Positions 25,066 to 33,474 of a DNA stretch of 64,000 bases are shown here, piece after piece (position 1 is the first letter of the stretch; every line of letters begins with the position of its first letter). This stretch comes from Chryseobacterium gleum. GTDB taxonomy: Bacteria > Bacteroidota > Bacteroidia > Flavobacteriales > Flavobacteriaceae. Location: NCBI GenBank assembly GCA_945897915.1, contig CAMDGB010000008.1:18936-82935 (forward strand), given 5' to 3'. A program made the position numbers and the translations under genes. The notes under the pieces were generated by a model. The model worked only from the letters and a program-made list of their open reading frames with translations. It ran no database searches and was not told where the DNA came from.

Positions 25066-26736
25066 ATGCAAAACCAATTTTTCCAACCTTTTCCAACCGA
25101 TATTTCAGGAATTCCATTACCTGAAAAATTTACGTTTCCGTTTTATTATCAACCACATAAATTGAGTGAAATGGCAGCGTTAGAATTGCAAAATTACTTA
25201 GAAATGCAAACTAATTTTGATCATAATTTCGGATTAGATTCTGCTCAGAAAGGTCTGATTATTGGAAAAATGTTTGGTGTTTTGGTTTGTCAAAATCAAA
25301 AGGGTGAATTAGGTTATTTATGGGCATTTTCCGGGAAATTGGCTAATGAAAATCGCCATGAGCATTTTGTACCAACTGTTTTTGATATGTTAACCGAAAA
25401 TAGCTTTTTTCGAAAGGAAGAAACAGTGTTAAATGCCTACAATCGAAAAATTGAAATTTTAGAAGTTTCTGATAATTATTTAAAGGAATTAGAAAATTTC
25501 AAGATAACCAATATTCAAGCAGCAACCGAATTACAAAATCAGAAAATCAGAATTAAAGCGCAAAAAATAATACGTGATGAAAGAAGAATTCAACAAGAAG
25601 CTACTTTAAACCAAGAAGAATTATTTGCATTTAACAAACAACTAGCTGAAGAAAGTAAACAAGAAAGCATTTTGTTAAAAAAAATGACAAAATATTGGAA
25701 ATTGACTTTACAATCTTTGGAAGAAAAAGTAGCCGTGTTTACTAATGAAATCAATCAATTAAAAGAAGAAAGAAAAGCAAAATCGGCTGAATTACAACAA
25801 AAATTATTTTCAAATTATTCCTTTTTCAATCAATACCAAGAAAAGAAAAGTTTAGCCGAAATTTTTAACAACAATCCGCCTGCAGGCGCTGGAGAATGTG
25901 CGGCGCCGAAATTATTACATCATGCTTTTCAACATCATTTAAAACCTATTTGTATGGCTGAATTTTGGTGGGGACAATCTCCAAATTCTGAAGTGCGCCA
26001 ACACAAGCAATTTTATCCATCTTGCAAAAGTAAATGCGAACCCATTTTGATGGGACACATGCTAAAAGATTTAGAAATGGAAGAAAATCCGTTTATTATG
26101 AATCATGCGGAAGGAAAAGATATTGAAATTGTGTACGAAGATGAAGTGATGTTAGTAATAAATAAGCCTACCGAGTTTTTATCGGTTCCAGGAAAAACCA
26201 TTTCAGATTCGGTTTATGCTCGAATTAAAGAAAAATATCCTGAAGCCACGGGTCCGTTAATTGTACATCGATTAGACATGTCCACTTCTGGAATTATGCT
26301 TATCGCCAAAAATGAAGCTACAGCCGTACAATTGCAAAGTCAGTTTATCAATAGAACGATTAAGAAACGTTATGTGGCACTTTTAGATGGTTTGTTGGAA
26401 AAATCTCACGGTTATATTGATTTGCCTTTGCGAGTTGATTTAGAGGATAGACCAAGACAATTGGTATGTTACGATCACGGCAAACCCGCACAAACCAAGT
26501 GGAAAACCATCGAAGTTAAAAACGGAAAAACGAAAGTGCATTTTCATCCCATTACTGGAAGAACACACCAATTACGCGTTCATGCTTCTCATAGTTTAGG
26601 ACTACATACGCCTATTGTTGGCGATGATTTATATGGAACTAAAGCAAACAGGCTGCATCTTCACGCCGAATATATTCAGTTTGAGCATCCAGTTACTAAA
26701 GAAATTATGGAAATTTTAGTGGAAGCTGAGTTTTAG
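25066..26736 (+). CDS. RluA-family pseudouridine synthase with a long N-terminal region
   Basis: A 556-residue protein. The C-terminal 230 residues are an RluA-type catalytic domain: KPTEFLSVPGK, then VHRLDMSTSGIMLIAK with the catalytic Asp, and HPITGRTHQLRVHA. The N-terminal 320 residues include a coiled coil (about 150-260) and a conserved block with GAGECAAPKLLHHAF, MAEFWWG and a Cys/His set (CKSKCEP) that may bind metal. I recall such long forms from Bacteroidetes and vibrios. The first ATG at 25009 lies upstream of the promoter box, so 25066 is chosen. It modifies uridines in rRNA or tRNA; the site is unknown. Confidence 0.88.
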   Translation: MQNQFFQPFPTDISGIPLPEKFTFPFYYQPHKLSEMAALELQNYLEMQTNFDHNFGLDSAQKGLIIGKMFGVLVCQNQKGELGYLWAFSGKLANENRHEHFVPTVFDMLTENSFFRKEETVLNAYNRKIEILEVSDNYLKELENFKITNIQAATELQNQKIRIKAQKIIRDERRIQQEATLNQEELFAFNKQLAEESKQESILLKKMTKYWKLTLQSLEEKVAVFTNEINQLKEERKAKSAELQQKLFSNYSFFNQYQEKKSLAEIFNNNPPAGAGECAAPKLLHHAFQHHLKPICMAEFWWGQSPNSEVRQHKQFYPSCKSKCEPILMGHMLKDLEMEENPFIMNHAEGKDIEIVYEDEVMLVINKPTEFLSVPGKTISDSVYARIKEKYPEATGPLIVHRLDMSTSGIMLIAKNEATAVQLQSQFINRTIKKRYVALLDGLLEKSHGYIDLPLRVDLEDRPRQLVCYDHGKPAQTKWKTIEVKNGKTKVHFHPITGRTHQLRVHASHSLGLHTPIVGDDLYGTKANRLHLHAEYIQFEHPVTKEIMEILVEAEF

Positions 26737-26738
26737 GT

Positions 26739-26939
26739 TTATTTTATATTAAAAATATCTTTGATTACAATATATAAATCAAATTTTCCCAGTAATGAAG
26801 ATATACCTAAAAAAAGAAATCCAATTCCACCAAAATATCCTTTCATATCTGTACTATACATTGGTGAGGGCTTTTTATAAGTACTATATAAAAAGTAAAT
26901 CCCTACGATTATAAAAATTAGTGAAAATATAATGTTCAT
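26739..26939 (-). CDS. Small membrane protein, two TM segments
   Basis: A 66-residue protein with hydrophobic segments at about 3-19 and 34-52 joined by a short polar loop containing KKPSPMYSTDMKGYFGG. No family recognised. It begins 12 bases after the hutI stop on the same strand and ends 2 bases from the convergent pseudouridine synthase, so it may be translated from the hutI transcript. Confidence 0.6.
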   Translation of the reverse strand: MNIIFSLIFIIVGIYFLYSTYKKPSPMYSTDMKGYFGGIGFLFLGISSLLGKFDLYIVIKDIFNIK

Positions 26940-26951
26940 CTTTCTATTCCT

Positions 26952-28199
26952 TTAAATCTGTGTATCAAAAACTTTTCCATCCAACCAAACACTATCAATC
27001 AAATTCGTAGCAAAACAATACGGAATTTCATAAAAACTATGTAAAGGTTTCGTAATAATCAAATTGGCTTTCTTACCTTTTGTAATACTTCCGTGCGACT
27101 CGCTTAAATCCATAGCATACGCGCCGTTTATTGTTGCTGCATTTATAGCTTCTTCTGGAGTCATTTTCATTTTGATACAAGCCGTAGCAACTACAAAATG
27201 CATATTTCCTGAAGGTGAAGTGCCTGGGTTAAAATCGGAAGCTAAGGCTAATGGTAAACCTGCTTTCAACATTTGTCGTGCTGGTGTATAAGGAATCGAA
27301 ATAAAATACGAGCAACTTGGTAAAGCTACTGGCATACAATCAGCATTTTTTAAAACTTCAATGTCTTCTTCTGTAACAATTTCTAAATGGTCGACGCTTA
27401 AAGCACCGTTTTCGACACAAGCTTTTATTCCGTTTATGGCTGTAAACTGATTTACGTGAATTTTTGGTTTTAAACCATATTTTTTACCTGCTTCCATAAT
27501 TTGAATGGTTTCCGAAACACTAAAATAGCCCGTTTCTAAAAAAGCATCAATATAATCGGCTAAATTTTCTTGGGCGATTTTTGGTAACATTTCATTAATT
27601 ATCAAATCAATATAACCTGTATGATTTTCTTTGTATTCCGTTGGGAAAGCATGTGCTCCAAGGAAAGTCGATTTTATAGCTATTGGGTAAGACTCTTTTA
27701 ATTTTTTTATCACACGAAGCATTTTTAATTCGCCTTCTACGGTTAAACCGTATCCCGATTTAATTTCAACTGCTCCTGTGCCTTGTGTAATGACTTCTTC
27801 CAAACGCTTTTTCGATTGGTTATAAATTTCAGCTTCGGAAGTTTCATTTAATTTCTTAGCCGAATTTAATATTCCACCACCACGATTGGCAATTTCTTCG
27901 TAGGACAAGCCATTTATTCTATCTACAAATTCGCTACTTCTGTTTCCGGCATAGACTATGTGCGTGTGACTATCGCAAAAACTTGGCATTACAATTTTTC
28001 CAGTTGCATCAACAATAGTGGTGTCTTTTATATTTGGACAATTTTCCATCAAACCAAAATCTGAGATAAAATCATTTTCCAAAAGTAAATAGGCGTTTTC
28101 TAAAATGGGTAAATGCGCCATTTCTGAACCTGAAACTTTTTTAATTGAAGTTGGTCTAACTTGTAGTAATTGTTTTATATTTATAATTATGGTTTGCAT
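26952..28199 (-). CDS. hutI: Imidazolonepropionase
   Basis: Third step of histidine degradation: hydrolyses 4-imidazolone-5-propanoate to N-formimino-glutamate. The 415-residue amidohydrolase has the metal site DSHTHIVYAGNR, GGGILNSAKKLNETSE, EIKSGYGL, THTxGAH-like FLGAHAFP, HVNQF and ASDFNPGTSPSGNM, all diagnostic for HutI. No other hut genes are in the window, so the pathway is split here. Divergent from corA. Confidence 0.96.
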   Translation of the reverse strand: MQTIIINIKQLLQVRPTSIKKVSGSEMAHLPILENAYLLLENDFISDFGLMENCPNIKDTTIVDATGKIVMPSFCDSHTHIVYAGNRSSEFVDRINGLSYEEIANRGGGILNSAKKLNETSEAEIYNQSKKRLEEVITQGTGAVEIKSGYGLTVEGELKMLRVIKKLKESYPIAIKSTFLGAHAFPTEYKENHTGYIDLIINEMLPKIAQENLADYIDAFLETGYFSVSETIQIMEAGKKYGLKPKIHVNQFTAINGIKACVENGALSVDHLEIVTEEDIEVLKNADCMPVALPSCSYFISIPYTPARQMLKAGLPLALASDFNPGTSPSGNMHFVVATACIKMKMTPEEAINAATINGAYAMDLSESHGSITKGKKANLIITKPLHSFYEIPYCFATNLIDSVWLDGKVFDTQI

Positions 28200-28209
28200 A
28201 AGAATTAGT

Positions 28210-28217
28210 TATATTTG
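28210..28217 (+). promoter_or_regulatory. -7 box (TATATTTG) for corA
   Basis: Exact consensus, 31 bases before the GTG start of corA. Confidence 0.55.
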
Positions 28218-28247
28218 TAAAAGGTAAAAATACTTATTTAATACAAA

Positions 28248-29312
28248 GTGCGAAAACTATTATACAAAAAAGGTCGAAAAGTTATACCTACTCTAATAGA
28301 GTATACAGGTAAACATGAAAATGCAACACCTGAAATGCAACTATTTGTGTACAATTCTGAGGAATTATCTGAATTTGAAGATATAAAATTATCTCAATTA
28401 GATAAACATTTAGATTACACAAAAAACAATTGGATCAATTTACACGGATTGTCTGATGTTGCTTTGATAAAAGAAATTGGCATAAAATTTAAAATTGATG
28501 ATTTTATTTTAGGTGACATTTTAAACATCCTCAAACGTTCAAAAGTTGAGGAGCATAACCATACCTTGTTTTTTAATATAAAATCGTTATTACCTGAATC
28601 TAATGGTATTGATGTTGAGCAGATTAGTTTTATTTTACGAGACGGATTGCTATTTTCCTTTCAAGAGAAAAAGAGCGATTTCTTTTTACATATTCGAGAA
28701 AGAATGCGCCAACATGCCGGAATTGTTAGAGATAGAAAAGTAGATTATTTATTGTATTTGCTTTTAGACGCTGTTATGGAAAACTTTTATATAACCATAG
28801 AAAGTGAAGAGCAAAAAATTGACGCCGTTATTGATTTAATCAAAACCAAACCCAATCCTAAAATATTAGAAGAAATTGAACACCATAGAGATAATTTAAA
28901 CTTTTTGCGTCGTTCTATAGTGCCACTTCGTGATTCTTTATACTCGATAAAAAGCATGAAAGATGATAATGTTTTTAATGTAATTACGACTGAAAATTAT
29001 ACCTTTTTCTCTCGTTTGCATCAAAAATGTTTAGAATTATTAGACCAAGTTGACGCCGATTTGAGTTCGTTGGAAAGTGCTTCTTCGTTTTATTTTTCGT
29101 TGCAAAGTCATAAAATGAATGAAGTGATGAAAACCTTAACTGTGGTTTCTGTATTCTTTATGCCGCTAACTTTTATTGTAGGGGTTTACGGAATGAACTT
29201 TGATAACATGCCAGAACTACATTGGAAATACGGCTATTTTTATGTAGTAGCCGGTATGTTTCTTTTGTTCGTTTCCATGATTGTGTATTTCAAAAGAAAA
29301 AATTGGTTTTAA
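28248..29312 (+). CDS. corA: CorA-family magnesium/cobalt transporter
   Basis: A 354-residue channel for Mg2+ (and Co2+). The long cytosolic N-terminal domain and stalk helix end in two C-terminal membrane segments, the first followed by YGMNFDNMPEL with the GMN selectivity motif. The start is a GTG (28248), supported by the promoter box 31 bases upstream and by normal length. Single gene between hutI and the ars operon. Confidence 0.95.
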   Translation: MRKLLYKKGRKVIPTLIEYTGKHENATPEMQLFVYNSEELSEFEDIKLSQLDKHLDYTKNNWINLHGLSDVALIKEIGIKFKIDDFILGDILNILKRSKVEEHNHTLFFNIKSLLPESNGIDVEQISFILRDGLLFSFQEKKSDFFLHIRERMRQHAGIVRDRKVDYLLYLLLDAVMENFYITIESEEQKIDAVIDLIKTKPNPKILEEIEHHRDNLNFLRRSIVPLRDSLYSIKSMKDDNVFNVITTENYTFFSRLHQKCLELLDQVDADLSSLESASSFYFSLQSHKMNEVMKTLTVVSVFFMPLTFIVGVYGMNFDNMPELHWKYGYFYVVAGMFLLFVSMIVYFKRKNWF

Positions 29313-29374
29313 ATTAAATTATATAAAATGTTTCTGTTTTATTACGAAACATTTTTTTATTTACTTATATATCG

Positions 29375-29382
29375 TAATATTG
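29375..29382 (+). promoter_or_regulatory. Weak -7 box (TAATATTG) overlapping a possible ArsR site
   Basis: One mismatch to TAnnTTTG, 20 bases before the arsR ATG. The partly symmetric sequence around AATATT (29376-29381) would place an ArsR operator on the promoter; the symmetry is imperfect. Confidence 0.35.
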
Positions 29383-29402
29383 CAATCTATAAATATGATA
29401 CA

Positions 29403-29726
29403 ATGGGAATTACCAAATCTGAATCTTTTACAACAGAACAAAACGATATGGCCAACTTGTTTAAAGCCATGGCAAATCCGGCACGAGTAGCCATAATTCA
29501 ATATTTATTAAAGGTCGATTCTTGTATTTGTGGCGATATTGTAAACGAATTACCATTGGCACAACCCACCATTTCTCAACATTTAAAAGAATTAAAAAAC
29601 GCCAACATCATTCAAGGTACTATTGAAGGAAAATCTATTTGTTATTGTTTGAACAAAGACGTATTTGAATCCATTGGGCGTTATTTTATGGGCATGTATA
29701 TTAAGTTAGACGCCAAATGTTGTTAA
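29403..29726 (+). CDS. arsR: ArsR/SmtB-family repressor of the arsenic operon
   Basis: A 107-residue winged-helix repressor. The arsenite-binding cysteine pair is in DSCICGDIV and the recognition helix in QPTISQHLKELKNANII; the C-terminus ends in CC. The frame is open 25 codons further upstream, but that part runs through promoter-like AT DNA, so the ATG at 29403 is chosen. It heads an operon with a phosphatase-type arsenate reductase and an Acr3 pump, and should release DNA on binding As(III) or Sb(III). Confidence 0.92.
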   Translation: MGITKSESFTTEQNDMANLFKAMANPARVAIIQYLLKVDSCICGDIVNELPLAQPTISQHLKELKNANIIQGTIEGKSICYCLNKDVFESIGRYFMGMYIKLDAKCC

Positions 29727-29744
29727 TTTTAAATTGCTGAAAAC

Positions 29745-30353
29745 ATGTTCAATAATCTATCAAAAACCATTGCAATTGTCAAAGAAATTCCAGTTTCAAT
29801 TGAACGACAAGTAGTATTACAACCGCTAATTGATTACATTCAAAACAAAGTCAATCACCAAGAAGAAATTCGTTTGAATTTTATTTGCACGCACAATTCT
29901 CGCCGCAGTCATTTGTCGCAAATTTGGGCACAAACTATGGCTTTTCATTTCAATATTCATAAGGTATTTTGCTATTCAGGTGGAACGGAAGCTACGGCTA
30001 TGTTTACAAAAGTGGGTGAAACTTTAACGAATCAAGGATTTGACATTCAAAAAATTTCAGATACAGAAAACCCAATTTATGAAGTTAAATTCGATGACAA
30101 TCAACCTGCAATACTTTGTTTTTCAAAAACGTATTTCGATGATTTTAATCCTAAAAACAATTTTGGAGCCATCATGACTTGCAATAATGCAGACGAAGGT
30201 TGCCCAATGGTTTTAGGTGCCGAAGCGCGATTTCCAATCAAATATAACGACCCAAAAGCCTTTGATGGAACACCAGAAATGAACGAAAAATATACCGAAA
30301 GAAGTTTACAAATTGCAAGCGAAATGTATTTTGTTTTCAATCAAATAAAATAA
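29745..30353 (+). CDS. arsC: Arsenate reductase-like low-molecular-weight phosphatase
   Basis: A 202-residue protein of the LMW-PTP/ArsC fold: phosphate loop CTHNSRRS near residue 48 (CX5R), and a C-terminal MTCNNADEGCPMV providing the additional redox cysteines used by thioredoxin-linked arsenate reductases. About 60 residues longer than the Staphylococcus enzyme, with an N-terminal helical part. Located 18 bases after arsR and abutting acr3, so reduction of arsenate to arsenite before export is the expected role. Confidence 0.88.
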   Translation: MFNNLSKTIAIVKEIPVSIERQVVLQPLIDYIQNKVNHQEEIRLNFICTHNSRRSHLSQIWAQTMAFHFNIHKVFCYSGGTEATAMFTKVGETLTNQGFDIQKISDTENPIYEVKFDDNQPAILCFSKTYFDDFNPKNNFGAIMTCNNADEGCPMVLGAEARFPIKYNDPKAFDGTPEMNEKYTERSLQIASEMYFVFNQIK

Positions 30354-31397
30354 ATGATTATGAAAAAAAGATTAGGATTTTTAGACCGATTTTTAACGTT
30401 ATGGATATTTTTAGCGATGCTAATTGGCGTTTCCATTGGGTATTTTATTCCAAATGCAGCTAGTTTTATCAACTCGTTTTCTTCGGGAACTACGAATATT
30501 CCTTTGGCAATTGGTTTAATTTTAATGATGTATCCGCCATTAACCAAAATCGATTTTTCGCAAGTGCCTAAAATGTTTGACAAACCAAAATTGCTAACCG
30601 CTTCGTTTTTTATTACTTGGATAGTTGGACCCTTTTTAATGTTTTTATTGGCTACTTTTTTCCTACAAGATTATCCAGAATACATGACAGGTTTGATTAT
30701 TATTGGTTTAGCACCTTGCATTGCCATGGTAATTGTTTGGAACGAATTGGCAGAAGGCAATCGTGAATTAACTGCTGGTTTAATTGGCATTAATAGTTTG
30801 TTGCAAGTTTTCTTTTTTAGTTTGTATGCTTACTTTTATCTCGAAATTATGTTGCCTTTATTTGGTATCAAAGGATTACAACTCAATATAACCATCGTAG
30901 AAATTGCAAAAACCGTTGGTATTTATTTGGGGATTCCTTTTGCTTTGGCAATGGTTAGTCGGTTTGCTATAAAAAAATATATTGGTGAGACTTTCTTCAA
31001 TCAAAAGTTTATTCCATTTGTATCTCCCATGACTTTAATTGCTTTGCTTTTTACTATCGTAATTATGTTCAGCTTAAAAGGGGAAATGATTGTAGATTTA
31101 CCTTTAGACGTTTTAAGAATAGCCGTTCCATTAGTGATTTTCTTTGTAATTATGTTTTTCTTGATGTTTTTTGTGTCTAAAAAAATTGGTGCCAATTACC
31201 GTGATGCGGTGGCGTTGTCGTTTACGGCATCGGGTAATAATTTTGAGTTGGCCATTGCGGTTTCTATTGGAGTTTTTGGTATCAATAGCGGCCAAGCTTT
31301 TGCAGGTGTGATAGGACCGTTAGTGGAAGTGCCCGCCTTAATTATTTTAGTACAAGTGGCTTTTTGGTTGCGAAAAAAGTATTTTAAAACAAAATAA
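30354..31397 (+). CDS. acr3: Arsenite efflux transporter, Acr3 family
   Basis: A 347-residue, ten-helix membrane carrier that exports arsenite. Signatures include IGLAPCIAMVIVWNELAEGNRELTA, containing the essential cysteine of Acr3 proteins, and FTASGNNFELAIAV. ATGs occur at 30354 and 30360; either could start translation. It abuts arsC, completing an arsR-arsC-acr3 operon. A T-rich hairpin at 31623-31664 may end the transcript. Confidence 0.94.
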   Translation: MIMKKRLGFLDRFLTLWIFLAMLIGVSIGYFIPNAASFINSFSSGTTNIPLAIGLILMMYPPLTKIDFSQVPKMFDKPKLLTASFFITWIVGPFLMFLLATFFLQDYPEYMTGLIIIGLAPCIAMVIVWNELAEGNRELTAGLIGINSLLQVFFFSLYAYFYLEIMLPLFGIKGLQLNITIVEIAKTVGIYLGIPFALAMVSRFAIKKYIGETFFNQKFIPFVSPMTLIALLFTIVIMFSLKGEMIVDLPLDVLRIAVPLVIFFVIMFFLMFFVSKKIGANYRDAVALSFTASGNNFELAIAVSIGVFGINSGQAFAGVIGPLVEVPALIILVQVAFWLRKKYFKTK

Positions 31398-31583
31398 AAA
31401 TTTCGATTTAATTTTACTTTATTTATCGCGTCTTAGATTTTTAAAAACATTTAATTTAAATTTCTTTTCTCATAATGATTACTAAAAAAATTTCGCAGCT
31501 GTTTTGAAATAATAAAAATATTTTTTATGTTTTTATTTTGTATTAAAATAATTTAGTAGTAATTTTACTTTATTATTTCGATA
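31398..31583. other. AT-rich spacer after the ars operon, no gene seen
   Basis: No convincing reading frame, tRNA or terminator in this part of the 508-bp intergenic region; the ordered elements all lie to its right (31584-31913). Confidence 0.5.
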
Positions 31584-31646
31584 CGAATAGCGGGAACTAT
31601 TCGAGGCTTTCGAAAGAAATTTAGCTCAAAAGCGGGTGACTAGCTC
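31584..31646. repeat. Copy 1 of a structured element related to the HU-gene 3' end
   Basis: Shares order and sequence with 31852-31913: a hairpin with GCGGGAAC in the loop, AGGCTTTCNAAAG, and AGCGGGTGACTAGCTC. Here the hairpin stem is CGAATA/TATTCG, while copy 2 has CGAACG/CGTTCG, so the stem bases covary. Confidence 0.75.
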
Positions 31647-31664
31647 TATTTTTTGAGCTTTTTT
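31623..31664 (+). terminator. Terminator-like hairpin downstream of the ars operon
   Basis: AGCTCAAAA (31623-31631) pairs with TTTTGAGCT (31651-31659), followed by TTTTTT. Overlaps copy 1 of the structured element. Confidence 0.6.
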
Positions 31665-31758
31665 AATGCTTTTTAGTGTCAATAACAGGTTGTTTTATGC
31701 CGTTTTTGAGGTTTAATTTTCTGTTTTTCCACTCTTTTTTTTTCTTTAAACAAAAAAT

Positions 31759-31823
31759 TCAGTTCGTCAGGTCAAGATATTCAACTCGTCAGGTTCAATT
31801 GTAAAACTCGTCAGGTCGATTTT
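31759..31823. repeat. Three 22-bp direct repeats, iteron-like
   Basis: YTCGTCAGGT starts at 31763, 31785 and 31807, exactly 22 bases apart, each preceded by a CAG, CAA or AAA triplet and followed by A/T-rich DNA. The period is not a multiple of three. Between the ars operon and the HU-like gene. Confidence 0.8.
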
Positions 31824-31841
31824 TAACTGGTTTTTAGGCAA

Positions 31842-31876
31842 AAAAAAGCCCCGAACGCGGGAACGTTCGAGGCTTT
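31842..31876 (-). terminator. Terminator of the HU-like gene
   Basis: AAAGCCCCGAACG (31845-31857) and CGTTCGAGGCTTT (31864-31876) form a 13-bp stem with one G-T pair, followed on the minus strand by T7. It is copy 2 of the structured element (31852-31913) and starts about 30 bases after the stop codon. Confidence 0.9.
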
Positions 31877-31906
31877 CAAAAGAGACTTAGTCTCGTTAGC
31901 GGGTGA

Positions 31907-32290
31907 CTAGCTCGCTTTCTGGTAACTTAAAGTACCTAACATTTGTTTCAGCTTTTTAGCTGGACGAAACAAAATGCGACTTTTCTTGATGTCAGTTGCC
32001 TTAACATCTTCTTCCAAATCTTGTCCGTTAGCACTAACACTTACTTGAAACGTACCAACATGACCTAATTTTACAATTCGGCCTTGGCTAAGTTCCATTA
32101 GCATGTTGCGTTCTAAAGAACGTAAAACGGCATAGCAATCGGTGTCTGTTAAGGTACACTGATACGCAATCATTTCGGCTAACGACTCTAAAGTAGTTTC
32201 ACCATTTGCAACCGACGTTGCATAATACTTCTCAGGCGCTGTAAAGTCCTGAGGATTCTTCTTAGGAAGAATTTTAAACTTAATTGACAT
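31907..32290 (-). CDS. HU-like DNA-binding protein with extended tail
   Basis: A 127-residue nucleoid-type protein of the HU-related family common in Bacteroidetes. The core LAEMIAYQCTLTDTDCYAVLRSLERNM and GRIVKLGHVGTFQVSVSANG match the HU dimerisation helices and beta-arm; residues 95-127 (DIKKSRILFRPAKKLKQMLG) form a basic extension. Probably bends or coats DNA. A TAATTTTG promoter box lies about 85 bases upstream. Its 3' end carries a long terminator duplicated 268 bases away. Confidence 0.85.
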   Translation of the reverse strand: MSIKFKILPKKNPQDFTAPEKYYATSVANGETTLESLAEMIAYQCTLTDTDCYAVLRSLERNMLMELSQGRIVKLGHVGTFQVSVSANGQDLEEDVKATDIKKSRILFRPAKKLKQMLGTLSYQKAS

Positions 32291-32372
32291 GTTTTTTTAC
32301 AATTAAATTAATAAATAATTTTTGCCTCTTGGAAATGCTGCGGAACACTATCCTGACCTGCTTTACAAAGGT

Positions 32373-32380
32373 CAAAATTA
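32373..32380 (-). promoter_or_regulatory. -7 box (TAATTTTG) for the HU-like gene
   Basis: Exact consensus on the minus strand with a predicted leader of about 78 bases. Confidence 0.4.
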
Positions 32381-32469
32381 TATTTGAAAACCAAAAGCCA
32401 AACTTATTCACAATTTGATTAAGTTTTTAACAGCAATAGTTATTAGTAAAAAGTGAATAGTGAAAAGAA

Positions 32470-32495
32470 AAAAAGCGACTAAATAGTCGCTTTTT
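32470..32495 (-). terminator. Terminator of the OmpA-like gene
   Basis: AAAAAGCGACTA pairs with TAGTCGCTTTTT; followed on the minus strand by a T-run. Confidence 0.9.
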
Positions 32496-32515
32496 AATTT
32501 GTATGTTGTGGAAAA

Positions 32516-33370
32516 TTACTTTCCTAAGTTTTTCATTTCTTTTTCTAACATGTCGTAAAACTGGTCAATTTTCGGCATAATAATAATGCGAGTTCTGCGG
32601 TTTTTCGCTTTGTTTGCTGGTGTGTTGTTGTCCACTAATGGCACATAAGAACTTCTACCTGCTGGTATTAATTGTTTTGGATTTACACCTAAGTCTTTAT
32701 GTAACACACGCACAATAGCTGTAGATCGTTTTACAGATAAATCCCAATTGTCAAGTAAAACGTCGCTTTTAAACGGTACATTATCGGTGTGTCCTTCTAC
32801 CATACATTCAAAATCAGGTTTACTATTGATTACTTTAGCTACTTTAGCCAATACGTTTTTGGCTTTAGCGTTTACTTCATAACTTCCAGATTTAAACAAT
32901 AAATTGTCGGCTATAGAAATCATTACCACACCTTTTTCTACATTAATATTAATGTCCGGATCGTCCATGCCTACTTCACGTTTTAAACTAGTTACTAACG
33001 CTAACGTTACACTGTCTTTCTTGGTTAAAGCATCTTGTAAACGGGTAATTTTTAAATCTTTTTCTTTTAAACTTTCTAAAGATTTTTCTAAATTTTCAGC
33101 ACCTTTTGCAGATAAAACACTCATTTCTTTTGAAAACGATAGTAAATCAGAATTGGTTTTCTTTAAATACTCTAGCTGAGAAGCTAAATTGCTGTAGTCT
33201 GCATTTAATTTTTCTTTTTCAGACAAACACATATTTAATTGTACAGTTGTAGAATTAAGTAAATCTTGCGTTGCTTTTTCTCTAGCTTCAAGCATAGAAA
33301 ATTTCTTTTTAGATACACATGACGTAAGCGCAAAAGGAAGAATTGCCGCCAAAATTAGAATTTTTTTCAT
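32516..33370 (-). CDS. OmpA-family peptidoglycan-associated lipoprotein
   Basis: A 284-residue outer-membrane lipoprotein: signal ending FALTSC (Cys18), a long coiled coil (about 25-135), and a C-terminal OmpA/MotB domain with the peptidoglycan-binding pattern VEGHTDNVPFKS...NWDLSVKRSTAIVRVL and AKNRRTRIIIMP. It should tie the outer membrane to the cell wall. It ends with its own terminator and has a TAACTTTG box just upstream of the ATG. Confidence 0.93.
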   Translation of the reverse strand: MKKILILAAILPFALTSCVSKKKFSMLEAREKATQDLLNSTTVQLNMCLSEKEKLNADYSNLASQLEYLKKTNSDLLSFSKEMSVLSAKGAENLEKSLESLKEKDLKITRLQDALTKKDSVTLALVTSLKREVGMDDPDININVEKGVVMISIADNLLFKSGSYEVNAKAKNVLAKVAKVINSKPDFECMVEGHTDNVPFKSDVLLDNWDLSVKRSTAIVRVLHKDLGVNPKQLIPAGRSSYVPLVDNNTPANKAKNRRTRIIIMPKIDQFYDMLEKEMKNLGK

Positions 33371-33387
33371 TGAAATATATTTTTTTA

Positions 33388-33395
33388 CAAAGTTA
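33388..33395 (-). promoter_or_regulatory. -7 box (TAACTTTG) for the OmpA-like gene
   Basis: Exact consensus on the minus strand, 18 bases before the ATG. Confidence 0.55.
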
Positions 33396-33474
33396 TATAG
33401 AAAAAATCATACCAAAGTAGGTTGCATGATAAAATTTATGTTTTTTTTTTGTAAATACGGAAAAGGGGATACGT

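Noticed and set aside
31759..31823. Short CRISPR-like array from the 22-bp repeats
   Set aside because: The conserved part is only 10 bases and the period is too short for repeat plus spacer.
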